A DNA stretch of 64,000 bases from Branchinecta lynchi (lineage: Eukaryota; Arthropoda; Branchiopoda; Anostraca; Branchinectidae): NCBI GenBank assembly GCA_023053575.1, contig JAKZAP010000018.1:13358202-13422201 (forward strand), in the 5' to 3' direction. Both the position numbers and the translations under genes were made by a program. The stretch's first letter is position 1. Each line of letters starts with the position of its first letter. Shown here piece by piece: positions 13,601 to 22,264 of this stretch. A model generated the notes under the pieces. It was not told where the DNA came from. It searched no databases and worked only from the letters and a program-made list of their open reading frames with translations.

Positions 13601-16600
13601 AAATAAAACTGCAAAATGACGATTTAAGTTAACTGGAAATGCAAATCAAATGCAGCTCTACTGAGCGATAAAATGTTTCATTGAGCAATACTTGACCGCT
13701 TACAGTTGGTTAACCGGTGATCCATGGAACGAATGACCATTTGTTGTCGGTCGTCCAAAGTCAACTTTTAGTGGACAATCTCAATAGATTGGATAAATTG
13801 AACACTATCAGTCAACTGAGAATAGCAAATAAAACGGCAAATTAATAACTTAAGTCAACTGGAAATGTGAATCAAACGCAGCTCTGGTGAGCAATAATAG
13901 GTTCCATTGAGTGTTACTTGACCGCTTACTGTAGTTGTGTAGAGACAGCCCCAAAATAGTATTTTAAGCATGGAACGAACTAGTACCGGACCAGGCAGTC
14001 AGGTGAACTGAATAGTGAGACAACAAAAGATTCAACATGGTCTAGCAGGTCAGTTAAAAAAACACAGCTAATGAGTTTATCAAAGGACACCATGAGCAAG
14101 AAACTGACTAAGCCAATATCAGAGATACACATATCTGTGGAAAGTCCATGCTTGAATCTACCAAAACTGGTTGTAAAGTTAGAAAATCCCAAGAAAGAGA
14201 ATCTGAGTCGACTGGATAAATTGAATGCTAACTGAGAATAGTAAATAAAACAGCAAAAAGATTATTTCAGTCAACTGGAAATGCAAATCAAACACAGCTC
14301 TGGTGAGCGATAAAATGTTCCATTGAGCGATACTTGACCACTTACTGTTGCTTAACCGGTTATCCATGGAACGAATGACCATTTGTTGTCGGTCGTCCAA
14401 AGTCAACTTTTAGTGGACAATGACAGTCGACTGGATAAATAGAACCTATCAGTCAGCTGAGAATAGGAAATAAAACTGCAAAATGACGATTTAAGTTAAC
14501 TGGAAATGCAAATCAAATGCAGCTCTAGTGAGAGATAAAATGTTCCATTGAGCGATACTTGACCGCTTACTTTAATCGGTTATCCATGGAACAAATGACC
14601 GTTTGTTCTCTGTTGTCAAAAGTCACCTTTAGTCGACAATGTCAGTCGACTGGATAAATTGAACGCTATCAGTCAACTGAGAATAGCAAATGAAACAGCG
14701 AAATGATGATTTCAGTCGTCTGGAAATGCGGATCGAACCCAGCTCTGGTGAGCGATGATAGGTACATTGAGCGTTACTTGACCGCTTACTGTAGCTTAAC
14801 CGCTTAACCATGGAACGAATGACCATTTATTCTCTGTTCTCAAAAGTCAAATTTTAGTCCAAAATCTCAGTCGACTGGATAAATCGAACGCTATCAGTCA
14901 ATGCAAATCAAACGCAGCTCTGGTGAGCGATAATAGGTTCCATTGAGCGATACTTAACCTCTTACTGTAGTTGTGTATAGACAGCCTCAGAGTAGTATTT
15001 TAAGCATGGAAAATGCATGGAAAAAGAATGGAACAAACTAATACCGTCAATCAGGTGAACTGAACAGTGAGGCGACAAAACATTCAACAGTATCAAGCAG
15101 GGCAGTTAAAAAAAACAGCTAATGAGTTTACCATAGGAACCCAGCAACAAACTGACTAAGCCAGTATCAGAGGTACATGGATTTGTGGAAAACTCATGCT
15201 TAAATCTACCAAAACTGGTCGCAAAGTTAGAAAATTCCAAGAAATCGCATTTTACATTTGTTTACCAAAACAGTTTTTTCAAAGCCACCCAATGTGACAC
15301 TTGGTAATCTAGTAACAGTGAATCATATATCGTTTGAAAGCCCAGGCTTCACTTTACCTGTTGTAGTTGGCAGAGTAGCAGAATTCTATTAAACAACACA
15401 GAAAACAAAAAAAATAAATTTGTTTGCTTTTTCAGAGCCCTATTCACTGAGAAGTACCAAGCCAATAGCAGAGATGAATACATGTATTGAAAGCCCAAGC
15501 TTCACTCTACCTGTAGTGCTGACACAAGCGCGTAATTCAAGGGACTGACAGAGAAAAACATAGAAAACACTTTTTTACTTTAAAAAAATTGGAAATTAGA
15601 TGAGACTGTTGGTCTGAATTTGAGACTGTTGGTCTCGTTTCCGAGACTGCTGGTTCCCGGCGCCATTTTTATGAGACTGGTGGTTCGAAACAGTGAGACT
15701 GGTGTGTTCGATTTTCAAAACGGCCGTGAGACTGGTGGACCACATTCCCCACCCTGGTATACGTGTTTATGCATGTTGAACACCCGCACTCTGTTGATCA
15801 ATCAGGGAGGAGAACAGGACGGACAGAGGAGAGTCGACAATTCACCATCGGAGCAATTTCTTGATTCTGCAGAATCGCGAGGCTTTCCCTGTTCTCGATT
15901 CTGACAAAAAACGCAAGAAAAGGAAAATTCGCTTCATATGAATAGACCAAAAACGCAAAATAGGAGAACTGCGAGGAGAATCGCAAGGAGAATTCGGATT
16001 AAAAACGCAACTAATGGCTAGAGTCTCCAACTTGCAACTACTGCAGAGTCAATGAAAAAATAACAGACATTTAATTCAAAGTTTCAATGAACGAGACAAC
16101 GAGTGGAAGCTTTCCAGTCCTCGAGTGGGAATAAGCATGCTGTTTTAAAAGGGACCCGTCTGAAGAAACTGTCCGTGCTCCTATGACTAACCTATACATA
16201 TAACCTGCAGTCGAAACCAGCAAGAATGTTGTAATGAAGAGTGGTGGTTTCGTCAACTGTCTGAAACCCATCGTGTACACACAGTCCAATTCTTGCAGTT
16301 GGACGCAAATTTTCTCCTCCCGAAGCTTTGAGGCCTCGCATGCAGGTTTTCCCATAGTGACGCAAGTTTTGCATTGACCAATTCGGGATGAGAAAATTTA
16401 TCGGATTGTGTAGGCACGTAGTTTCACTGTAGTTTTCGGGGACGGTCCCTGCTACAGCCTGAGTTTTAACATATTTGGACTACCCCACTTTATTACTGAA
16501 AAATTTGAAATTTGAGAACACCCCTCGTGTTAGACTACATTCCTTAAAGCACTAAACTCCCTGATTTTCGAACATGCCAAACGCTGGTTATCGTATGCTA

Positions 16601-19600
16601 AAATATTGCTGATTTGCATGAACTTCAGAAAACGACCAATCCAAACTCCTACATAGTGAGACACGTCTGGGTTAGGGTGTCAAGCATATGGCGTAGGGTA
16701 ACTGGCGATTGGCATTGGCTACTCCTAACGTTGGGTATAAAAGCGTCTGAGATTGCCTATTCAAAAATAGGGATTTGTGGTAGACTGGGATAGCACTTAT
16801 GCTAGAGACTCTTATCTTTCAATCTCTGCGCCAGTTAATCGTCTGTGCCAAAGAATTACAAGTGTACTTTCCCAGGCTGGTTTCTTGCAGGATTCTTTGA
16901 TCATATGTTTTTTGGTCAGTCTCTTCGTCACCTAACACACAACTTTTGCTATTTCGGTTATAAAGACAGGAATCTAAATTTGAATTCATCCGTCTGAAAA
17001 CAGCAAACTCATTCTGTCTACCCCAAATCTTTGAAAGATCTAGTCTAAGTCTCGAGTCTCTTACCCATCTCTGTAGCAATCTTCCTGTACCGACTAAGTT
17101 CAACAGGTTCAGGCGGGTATTTCTGAAGAAGCTCTTCCAAAAGACGCTGCTCTTCTGGTGTCCAAAACTGGAAAATCGAAACGTTATATGCCTACATCCA
17201 GAGTATAAATACAATCAGTCTACAACACAACATGGTTTGAAAAGCTATTCTGGTTCCTAGATAAACAAGACCAAAGGTTTCGATGGGATCCCAAAAATTC
17301 AATATTTCGCCAGATCCAGTCTTCGTCAGACTCCTTGAACATTTTTACTATTAAAATTCAAAAAACAGGTTAATCATCTGAGAAAAACAAGTTCAGGTAT
17401 TGAATCAGCATGTGTGATTACCCCTATAAGCCATCTCTGTTTTGACGAAAAATTCCTTCCACTTCTGCCAATTTCCCGGTTTCGGCCGAATTCCGGAACT
17501 ACTTTTCCGGCGAAAAAAGAAAGCTCAAAAACGAACTCAGCGTATCTTCTTTCCCTAATACTGAACATCTAATCAACTTCGAATAAAAATTCAACTTGTA
17601 ACAAATTTTCTGGATCCAGCCGGATTCCCGTCGAACTATAATATGTCTGGGTAAAAAATGATTGTCATACACGGATTCACCATCTCTTTACCCCTTAACT
17701 GAATATCTAATCAACTACAAATAAAACTCTTAACTTTTAACAATTTTCGGTTTTGGCCGGATTCCGGGCGAACTACTTGTTCAGCGAGAAAATGGCTTTC
17801 ACCATTGTGTTCAGCATGGCTTTTTACCCCTAAATCGAACTTCTAATCAACTTCTAATAAGACTTTTGCTTTTAACAGACTTTCCGGTTTTGGCCGGATT
17901 CTGGGCTAACTACTTGTCCGGCGATAAAACGGTTTTCACCATCATGTTTAGCATGTCTTCTTACCCCTAATTCGAACATCTAATCAACTTCAAATAAAAA
18001 CTTTTACTTTTAACAAACTTTCTGGTTTTGGCCGGATTCCGGCCGAACTACTTTTCCGATGACAAAATGGTTTTCACCATCGTGTTCAACATGTCTTCTT
18101 ACCCCATAATCGACTATCACATTATCTGTTTAAAAATATTTAATTTGCCCCTTACTTTAAAACCCCTCCCCCACCCCTAAATGTAGGGCTAAATAGCCCA
18201 TCTACGAACTTGACCTTACTCTTGACCCAAAGAATTCTCACACAAAGTTTCATCAAAATATCTCATTCCCTTCTAGAGTTACAGCGCGCACAGACGGACG
18301 GACGGACAGAAGGACAACTTTTGCTGGACAACCCTCCACTTACGATCCCAAAGGTTTCGATGGGATCCCAAAAATCTAATATCTGATCCAGAAAATTGGG
18401 ATATACCTCTATAAGCCATATCTATTTTGACGATACTGACCAAAACTTCCTGCTTTACTTCTGCCAAATTTCCTGTTTCGGCCGAATTCCGAGCGAACTA
18501 ATTGTCCAGTAAAAAAAGAACAATTCAGAACGAATTCAGTATGTCTCCTTATCCCTATAAAGAACATCTAATAACTTCAAATAAAACTTTAACTTATAAA
18601 ATTTCCGTTTACAACCGGGTTCTGGACGAATTACATTTCCGGGTAAAAAATGATTGCCATATACAGACTCAGCGTCTTTTCTTAGCCCTAAATCTGTCAT
18701 CTAATCAACTTCACATAAAACTTTCGCTTTTAACAAATTTTCCGGTTTGGCCGGATTCCGGGCGAACTAGTTGTCCGACGAGAAAATGGTTTTCATCATC
18801 GTGTTCAGCATGTCTTCTTGCCCCACAACTGAACATCTAATCAACTTCAAATCTAACTGTAACTAATGAAATTTCCTGTTTCAACCGGATTCCGGACGAA
18901 TTATATGTCCGGGTAAAAAATGATTGTCATATACAGACTCAGCGTCTTTTCTTAGCCCTAAATCTGTCATTTAATCCACTTCAAATAAAACTTTCGCTTT
19001 TAACAAATTTCCGGTTTGGCCAGATTCCGGACGAATTACTTATCTGGCAAGAAAATAGTTTTCACAATCGTGTTCACAATGTCTTCTTATCCCACAATCG
19101 ACTATCACATTAGCTGTTTAAAAATATTTTGTTTGCCCCTTAATTTGAACCCCACCCCTAAAGGTAGGGCTACAGAGCCCATCTACGAACTTGACCTTAC
19201 CCTTGACCCAAAGAATCCTCACACCAAGTTTCATCAAAATATCTCATTCCCTTCAAGATTTATCGTGCTGACAGACCGACGGACCGACGGACAACTTTTG
19301 CGATGTCATAGGTATCCCTCCACTTACGCTTTGGGATCCCAAAAAGACAACACATGTAGCAAAACTTTAGACTAAACGTGGTGTGGAAGTTGAAATATCC
19401 CGGTACAGTATAGGTATGCTTCTTTGAACGCTTCTCCAAATTTTGTAACAGCTTGATTTTGCTTTTTGCCCCAAATACAGTCAAACAGAAATGATAAAGT
19501 AAGAACTTAATTAATATCTGCTGCAAGAGATGACCATTTTCAGAAAAAAAAAAAACTTTTCTGAAGAAAAAATCATCCTTTATTTCTGTACAAGCCACTG

Positions 19601-21779
19601 TTTAAAGAAAATTGACTGTTTTTACGAAAAATTATGCCACTTCACACAAACTCGTTTCTTTATAACAACTGGTCAACAACACTGGGGGACATGCCCACTG
19701 ACATAAGGCTCTTTTGACACATGGAACGGAGTCAGATTCGTCAGCTACGTCATTATGCCACTTCACACAACTTGTTTCTTTTTAACAACTGGTCAACAGC
19801 ACTGGGAGACATCCCCACAGACATAAGGCCCCTGATGCTAAATGCCAAATATTTCAGGTTTCTTTTGACACATCAGTCTAGTACAATAGCCCTTTTTCAG
19901 TCACAGTGCTCAAACACCTAGCACCATGCCTGATATTTAGTATGTAACAATACAAATTGTGCTTTTTCATGTGTGCACTGTATGCTGAAATCCATGCACC
20001 ATGCATGAATTTCAAAGTACAGTGCTCAAACGTCTAGCACTCAGGCATGGTGCTACATGTTTAAGCACTATGACTGAAAAAGGACTAGTGTACTAGACTG
20101 TGACACATTGAATGGAATCAGATTAGTTCAATTTCATCAACTGTTTATTTTTTGAATACTCTCCTAGATGCTGTTCAAAGATGGGGAACATTTAGAGCGT
20201 GTTCCACCCTACTTAGCATAGTTGCAATGTATGACATCACAAATTCTGACCTTTTGCTGTCAAGGCTGGAAAGATTTTTCTATTTTCTAGCAGGATATCA
20301 TCAGTCTAGTCCACTAGCCCCTTTTCAGGCATGGTGCTCAAATGTCTAGCACCATGCCTGGGTGCTAGACGTTCAAGCACTGTACCTTGGGTTTCATGCA
20401 TGGTGCATGGATTTCAGTATACAGTGCATGCATGAAGAATACGGTTTCTGTCATCACAACTGAGCACTAGCTCGGACAGGGCGGAAATTGCTACCATGAA
20501 TTAGAGAAATCAAAGACAATCCTTATCGAATTTTTCACAACAAAAACAAAAGGGCTCAACTGATGATGGAAATACAAAACCTAACAGCACCTTATCTATT
20601 TTCCATGCAGAGTGCCCCAAGAGCCAATATTTCTGGTTGGCAGCTAGGTAGAAAAAGCTGAGGCACAAGACACTTTGCATGCAAAACCCTTGACTATGTA
20701 GAAAAGGAAATGAGGTTTTCACGTCTGTCATCAGCCGAGCAATGTTGTTTTTGTTATGAAAAATTTGATAAGGGTTGTCTTTGATTTCTCTAATTCATGG
20801 TAGTAATTTCAGCCCTGTCCGAGCTGGTGCTCAGTTGTGGTGATAGAAACTGTGTTTTTAATGCTTGCACTGTATACTGAAATCCATGCACCATGCATGA
20901 AATCCAAGGTACAATGCTTGAACGTCTAGCACCCAGACATGGTGCTAGACATTTGAGCATCATACCTGAAAAGGGGCAAGTGTACTAGACTGGGATATCA
21001 TGCCCCAGGCGAAACCGACCAATCATGTTTACAGAGATGCATAGTTACTTTGCTTACTACGCTCCCGAGCATGGTAAGCAAATAGTAATTATTAGTTACT
21101 ATTTCAAGAACGTTTGAATTGTCAGCAAAGTAACTTTTCATGAGGATGGAACGGAAATAGTAACTATTATTAGAAGGGTGGAACACTCTCTTAAAGGGAC
21201 TTTTCAGATGTACCTCTACTCAAGGGTAGAAACGCTATAGAACTATTTTACCTGATTGAATGTCACTGGTTTCGACTCATCAAAAAGTCTTCCTCTGACT
21301 ATCATCTGCCCATTGACATTCTTAACCTGATCACCATAGCCATCTTCGCCATGAAAAGATGTTCTCAAGTGTAATATGTCTTCAGGAACATTGACTCCAT
21401 ATTTAGACCAATTGATTACTGGCACTTCAACAGGTTCAATCCTTTTAGGAGAAAATAATTCGCCTTTCTGCAATTTTTCAACATATTCAAGAGGATTTGA
21501 AACTGATTTTTCTAACATATCTGTTAATTTCTCTATGTTTTCAATTGCACAGGTTCTTTGTCCCTCTAAGACAGCTAGAGTTTTCATAAGACGGTAGTAG
21601 TCTGTATTGTTTTTAAGGGCCAAATGGTCTGTCTCGAAAGCATACTCTCCAAGGTTATCAAACCCTGTGTCCAAAGATGATGGGTCAAACAGTGAAGGAT
21701 CTTCAATGTTGACGCACTCTGATTCCAGAAGTTCTTCAGGAGGCTCAGCAGTAGTTACTTTAATATCTTGAACTTTCAT
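590..21779 (-). CDS. ZZZ3: ZZZ3-like protein (ATAC complex ZZ/SANT subunit), 5 exons, 3' end outside window
   Basis: Exons on the minus strand are 21779-21252, 17167-17065, 9732-9611, 6660-6460 and 718-590. Together they give 361 residues without a stop, and all phases agree. Residues 55-110 resemble the helical region of animal ZZZ3 (KNNxDYxRLxxTxAVLExQR). Residues 157-176 match the conserved QMIxRGRLxDxxKPxTFNQ block. Residues 177-235 form a SANT/Myb domain, and the run '[18 protein letters not shown]' follows. The last exon ends with the linker that in vertebrate ZZZ3 directly precedes the ZZ zinc finger, so the finger should be encoded left of position 1. In vertebrates ZZZ3 reads histone H3 tails within the ATAC acetyltransferase complex. 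The N-terminal part is far shorter than in the roughly 900-residue human protein. Identification is from remembered family sequence, not a search. Confidence 0.93.
820..2484 (+). mobile_element. Non-LTR retrotransposon (LINE), 5'-truncated, decayed reverse transcriptase
   Basis: Open frame 964-1863 encodes reverse transcriptase motifs '[17 protein letters not shown]', '[13 protein letters not shown]' and the catalytic 'FADDT' at 1291-1305. Without its own ATG the same frame extends upstream to about 820 ('[16 protein letters not shown]'). A frameshift near 1740-1780 moves the C-terminal part into another frame (to 2053), so it is inactive. The 3' end is an A-rich tract with a TTGAACCTTGAC tail at 2461-2484. 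It belongs to the CR1/Jockey/RTE-like animal LINEs; the clade is not resolved. It lies in ZZZ3 intron 4, antisense to the gene. Confidence 0.9.
2681..4071 (+). repeat. Composite repeat copy a (GGGATCCC family), interrupted by a LINE 3' end
   Basis: It begins ACAAGACCAAAGG and ends with the family's right end (CACTTACGTTTTGGG). Between are degenerate tandem units of about 125 bp marked by GGATTCCGG...AACTACTTGTCCG. Positions 2795-3055 resemble the 3' part of the LINE at 53010-53260 and appear inserted. Confidence 0.75.
4357..6172 (-). repeat. Composite repeat copy b (GGGATCCC family), reverse orientation
   Basis: It reads as the reverse complement of the family. It opens with GGGATCCCAAAACGTAAG and a (CCGT)n-like stretch, carries several units of about 125 bp with CGGATTCCGG-type motifs, and ends GGATCC...CCTTTGGTCTTGTTT. 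About 5200-5850 looks like unrelated insertion sequence that I do not recognise. Confidence 0.75.
4548..4609. repeat. (TAA)n microsatellite
   Basis: About 20 near-perfect TAA units, ending in TAG, inside the inverted composite repeat copy. Confidence 0.95.
6460..6660 (-). CDS. ZZZ3: ZZZ3 exon 4 (residues 252-318)
   Basis: The acceptor is CCCTTTTATTAG and the donor TTTCG|GTGAGT, phase 0 at both ends, 67 codons. '[10 protein letters not shown]' matches the vertebrate 'KHLFKPSTF' stretch, and an acidic segment 'MEDTETS...[10 protein letters not shown]' follows. An acceptor at 6588-6589 is also possible but would not fit the phase of exon 3. Confidence 0.85.
6770..6938. mobile_element. Hairpin MITE, CACTGTAAAAA family, copy 1
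   Basis: Near-complete inverted repeat, ACTGTAAAAA...TTTTTACAGT, with internal GTATTTGCTACT/AGTAGCAAATGC arms and TA outside both ends. Related copies are at 37258, 51904 and 58211. In ZZZ3 intron 3. Confidence 0.8.
7003..7018. repeat. (TAGA)n microsatellite
   Basis: Short GATA/TAGA run next to an A-rich stretch that looks like the 3' tail of a minus-strand retroelement. Confidence 0.8.
7230..7740 (-). repeat. Dispersed repeat of about 500 bp, inverted relative to the copy at 33040-33480
   Basis: Shared landmarks in opposite orientation include CATGGGACxAAAGACGxAGGTT, CTCCGCATGGTCGTATTACAGAGAT and the ATCCATAGT stretch. No coding function is seen. The ORFs around 7208-7788 are part of it. 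Confidence 0.7.
7862..8263 (-). other. Open frame of 133 codons, unrecognised, probably not a gene
   Basis: It reads without a stop on the minus strand inside ZZZ3 intron 3. I recognise no domain, there are no convincing splice signals, and it directly adjoins retroelement-derived sequence at 8281-8372. Possibly a remnant of an unknown element. Confidence 0.25.
8281..8372 (+). mobile_element. 3' end of a LINE-like element with GTAAG tail repeats
   Basis: Nearly identical to 61245-61345: GGCATGCCTTGGTCCGTCAG, the stretch CGCCAGGGAG, and GTCCTGACACAAGT followed by (GTAA)n. The shared abrupt 3' boundary suggests a retroposed element. Confidence 0.65.
8375..9295 (+). repeat. Composite repeat copy c (GGGATCCC family), full length
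   Basis: It starts AACAAGACCAAAGGTTTCGA and ends CCACTTACGTTTTGGAATCC. It contains five or so units of about 125 bp (GGATTCCGG...ACTACTTGTCCGG...CATCTAATCAACTTC) and a right block with ACAGACGGACGGACGG. About 920 bp; a good reference copy. Confidence 0.85.
9611..9732 (-). CDS. ZZZ3: ZZZ3 exon 3 (residues 211-251, second half of SANT domain)
   Basis: The acceptor is TTGCAG and the donor CGG|GTAAGA. It completes Gly211 and encodes '[18 protein letters not shown]', then '[18 protein letters not shown]'. This is nearly the vertebrate ZZZ3 text at this place. It is only 122 nt and sits alone between long repeat blocks. The 5.85 kb foldback element begins 179 bp away. Confidence 0.94.
10770..11925 (+). 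repeat. Tandem array, units of about 225-238 bp, left arm of the foldback element
   Basis: GGTTAACCGGTTAA cores begin at 11000, 11238, 11463, 11691 and 11917 (last one truncated). Each unit also carries CTCACCAGAGCTG, CAGTTGACT and GCTGTTTTATTTGCTATTCT. Mirror-image units occupy about 12600-14990 in the right arm. Confidence 0.9.
13262..14990 (-). repeat. Tandem duplication of about 870 bp inside the right arm of the foldback element
   Basis: The stretch beginning CACATATCTGTGGAAAGTCC occurs at 13262 and again at 14128. Following text is nearly identical, including GAGAATCTGAGTCGACTGG. The left arm has only one equivalent block, so the duplication came after the arms formed. Confidence 0.8.
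15762..17064. other. Part of ZZZ3 intron 2, no recognised element
   Basis: It holds several short open frames on the minus strand (15798-16374) without recognisable domains, and no sequence seen elsewhere in the window. I see nothing that qualifies as a gene. Confidence 0.5.
17065..17167 (-). CDS. ZZZ3: ZZZ3 exon 2 (residues 177-210, first half of SANT domain)
   Basis: The acceptor is TTCCAG and the donor ATGG|GTAAGA. It encodes '[20 protein letters not shown]' and continues to '[10 protein letters not shown]'. The exon starts in phase 0 and ends with one base of a split Gly codon (211). The overlapping open frame on the same strand (16819-17214) is in another frame and is not the gene. Confidence 0.93.
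17262..18345 (+). repeat. Composite repeat copy d (GGGATCCC family)
   Basis: It starts AACAAGACCAAAGGTTTCGA, carries about six units of about 125 bp and ends with ACAGACGGACGGACGG and CCTCCACTTACG. It runs straight into copy e, so the pair forms a head-to-tail tandem in ZZZ3 intron 1. Confidence 0.85.
18346..19345 (+). repeat. Composite repeat copy e (GGGATCCC family), head to tail with copy d
   Basis: It begins CCCAAAGGTTTCGATGGGAT without the AACAAGA start and ends ACTTACGCTTTGGGATCCC. The junction at about 18343-18355 fuses the right end of one copy to the left end of the next. Confidence 0.85.
19633..20130. repeat. Tandem duplication of about 120 bp, second unit split by a transposon
   Basis: ATTATGCCACTTCACACAA...CAACTGGTCAACA occurs at 19633 and 19753. 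The second unit is interrupted at its TTTGACACAT by the element at 19874-20100 and resumes after it (ATTGAATGGAATCAGATTAG). Confidence 0.75.
19866..20108. mobile_element. CAGTCTAG-family element, 227 bp, perfect 8-bp TSD TGACACAT
   Basis: TIR CAGTCTAGTACAATAG at 19874, reverse complement ending at 20100. TGACACAT is on both sides (19866-19873, 20101-20108). Both TIR and duplication length fit hAT-type non-autonomous elements. Inner arms carry GGTGCTxxAACxxCTAGCACCATGCC and its complement. Confidence 0.92.
20194..21189. mobile_element. MITE with GAGCGTGTTCCACCCT ends, split by a nested element
   Basis: Left end GAGCGTGTTCCACCCTACTT, right end AGGGTGGAACACTCTC. Unsplit relatives lie at 42008-42240 and, inverted, at 51340-51650. 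The insertion at 20302-20992 divides it. In ZZZ3 intron 1, ending about 60 bp from exon 1. Confidence 0.8.
20294..21001. mobile_element. CAGTCTAG-family element, 691 bp, nested in the GTTCCACCCT MITE
   Basis: TIR CAGTCTAGTCCACTAGCCCC at 20302, complement ending 20992. GATATCAT is on the left (20294-20301) and GGATATCAT on the right (20993-21001). Arms of about 190 bp enclose a loop of about 300 bp without a gene. The unsplit MITE at 42008 and 51340 shows the single-copy target. Confidence 0.9.
21252..21779 (-). CDS. ZZZ3: ZZZ3 exon 1 (residues 1-176)
   Basis: The frame opens at ATG 21779-21777 and ends in TTCAATCAG followed by the donor GTAAAA, phase 0. It is acidic at the N terminus, then has a charged helical stretch (residues 55-110) and ends in the conserved '[15 protein letters not shown]' block. 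This block runs into the SANT domain in vertebrate ZZZ3. Two further codons are open beyond the donor before a stop, so the exon end rests on the splice site and homology. Confidence 0.93.
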
Positions 21780-22154
21780 GATTTCCTTGTTCTACGATTT
21801 CACGTTTTTTCATGCTCAAATTTATCGCTGGTCGTAAATGGTCAGCTGGTCTGCTGGTCTCTTGCATTACAGATCCTTCACATGTTCTTGCGGACTCATG
21901 TCTTTCTTGCAAATTGAAAAAAAAAACGTCAATGAAACATTTATGAAATGAATTTTAAGTAAAACATCTATATACATTTGCATGTGTTTATTATTTTTTA
22001 AACTACCATTACAAAGATATTGCAAAGATCCGAGGATACATTGGGGAAATATATTGAATTTGTGGGAGCGCAACAGAGCCAGAACAGAACGCGAGTTTTC
22101 AAACGCAAACAACATTGCCCGCTATTCAAACCTCAAAAACCAGAAGAGGTAATC
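21780..22154. promoter_or_regulatory. Putative bidirectional promoter and 5' UTRs between ZZZ3 and RFC4
   Basis: These 375 bp separate the two start codons of the divergent genes and carry no repeat family seen elsewhere in the window. Both initiators share AATCATG. No TATA box can be assigned with confidence, although TATA-like stretches occur near 21968 and 22050. Shared control is inferred from the spacing. An untranslated first exon for either gene cannot be excluded. Confidence 0.6.
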
Positions 22155-22264
22155 ATGGAGGCCTTTCTGAAGACAGGGAAACTAGGCCCAACATCCGCCA
22201 TAGGGTCTTCCCAAAAGGATAAATCTGTGAAGACAAGTCATCTGCAGCCATGGGTTGAAAAATA
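22155..22264 (+). CDS. RFC4: RFC4 exon 1 (residues 1-36 plus first two bases of Tyr37)
   Basis: It starts at ATG in ATC-ATG-GAG and encodes 'MEAFLKTGK' through 'SHLQPWVEK'. It ends TA|GTAAGA, so the apparent stop TAG at 22263-22265 is the exon/intron junction. The frame is open upstream of the ATG without another ATG. The start is chosen by similarity to vertebrate RFC4. Confidence 0.93.

Larger units (their letters stand above)
9906..15761. mobile_element. 5.85 kb foldback transposon with long inverted arms and 5-bp TSD GTATA
   Basis: The element occupies 9911-15756. It starts CAGGGTGGGGAATGTGGTCC and ends with the exact reverse complement. GTATA flanks it on both sides (9906-9910, 15757-15761). 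The arms stay homologous for about 2 kb. Outermost 150 bp: at least five CAGTCTC-type direct repeats per arm. Inner arms: units of about 225-238 bp, each with the palindrome GGTTAACCGGTTAACC. Centre: a 420-bp direct duplication (12207-12635, 12787-13197). No transposase-like frame is visible, so it is non-autonomous. The superfamily is not assignable: a CAGGG terminus suggests hAT, but the duplication is 5 bp, not 8. Located in ZZZ3 intron 2. Confidence 0.9.

Noticed and set aside
10770..14990. Regularly spaced repeats with palindromes, resembling a CRISPR array
   Set aside because: Units are 225-238 bp, similar over their whole length, mirrored in a second arm, and located in an animal intron.
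16819..17214. 131-codon minus-strand frame
   Set aside because: Overlaps ZZZ3 exon 2 in a different frame; the SANT reading frame is the conserved one.
22020..22154. Upstream extension of the RFC4 frame
   Set aside because: Open but without an ATG; vertebrate RFC4 begins at the equivalent of 22155.
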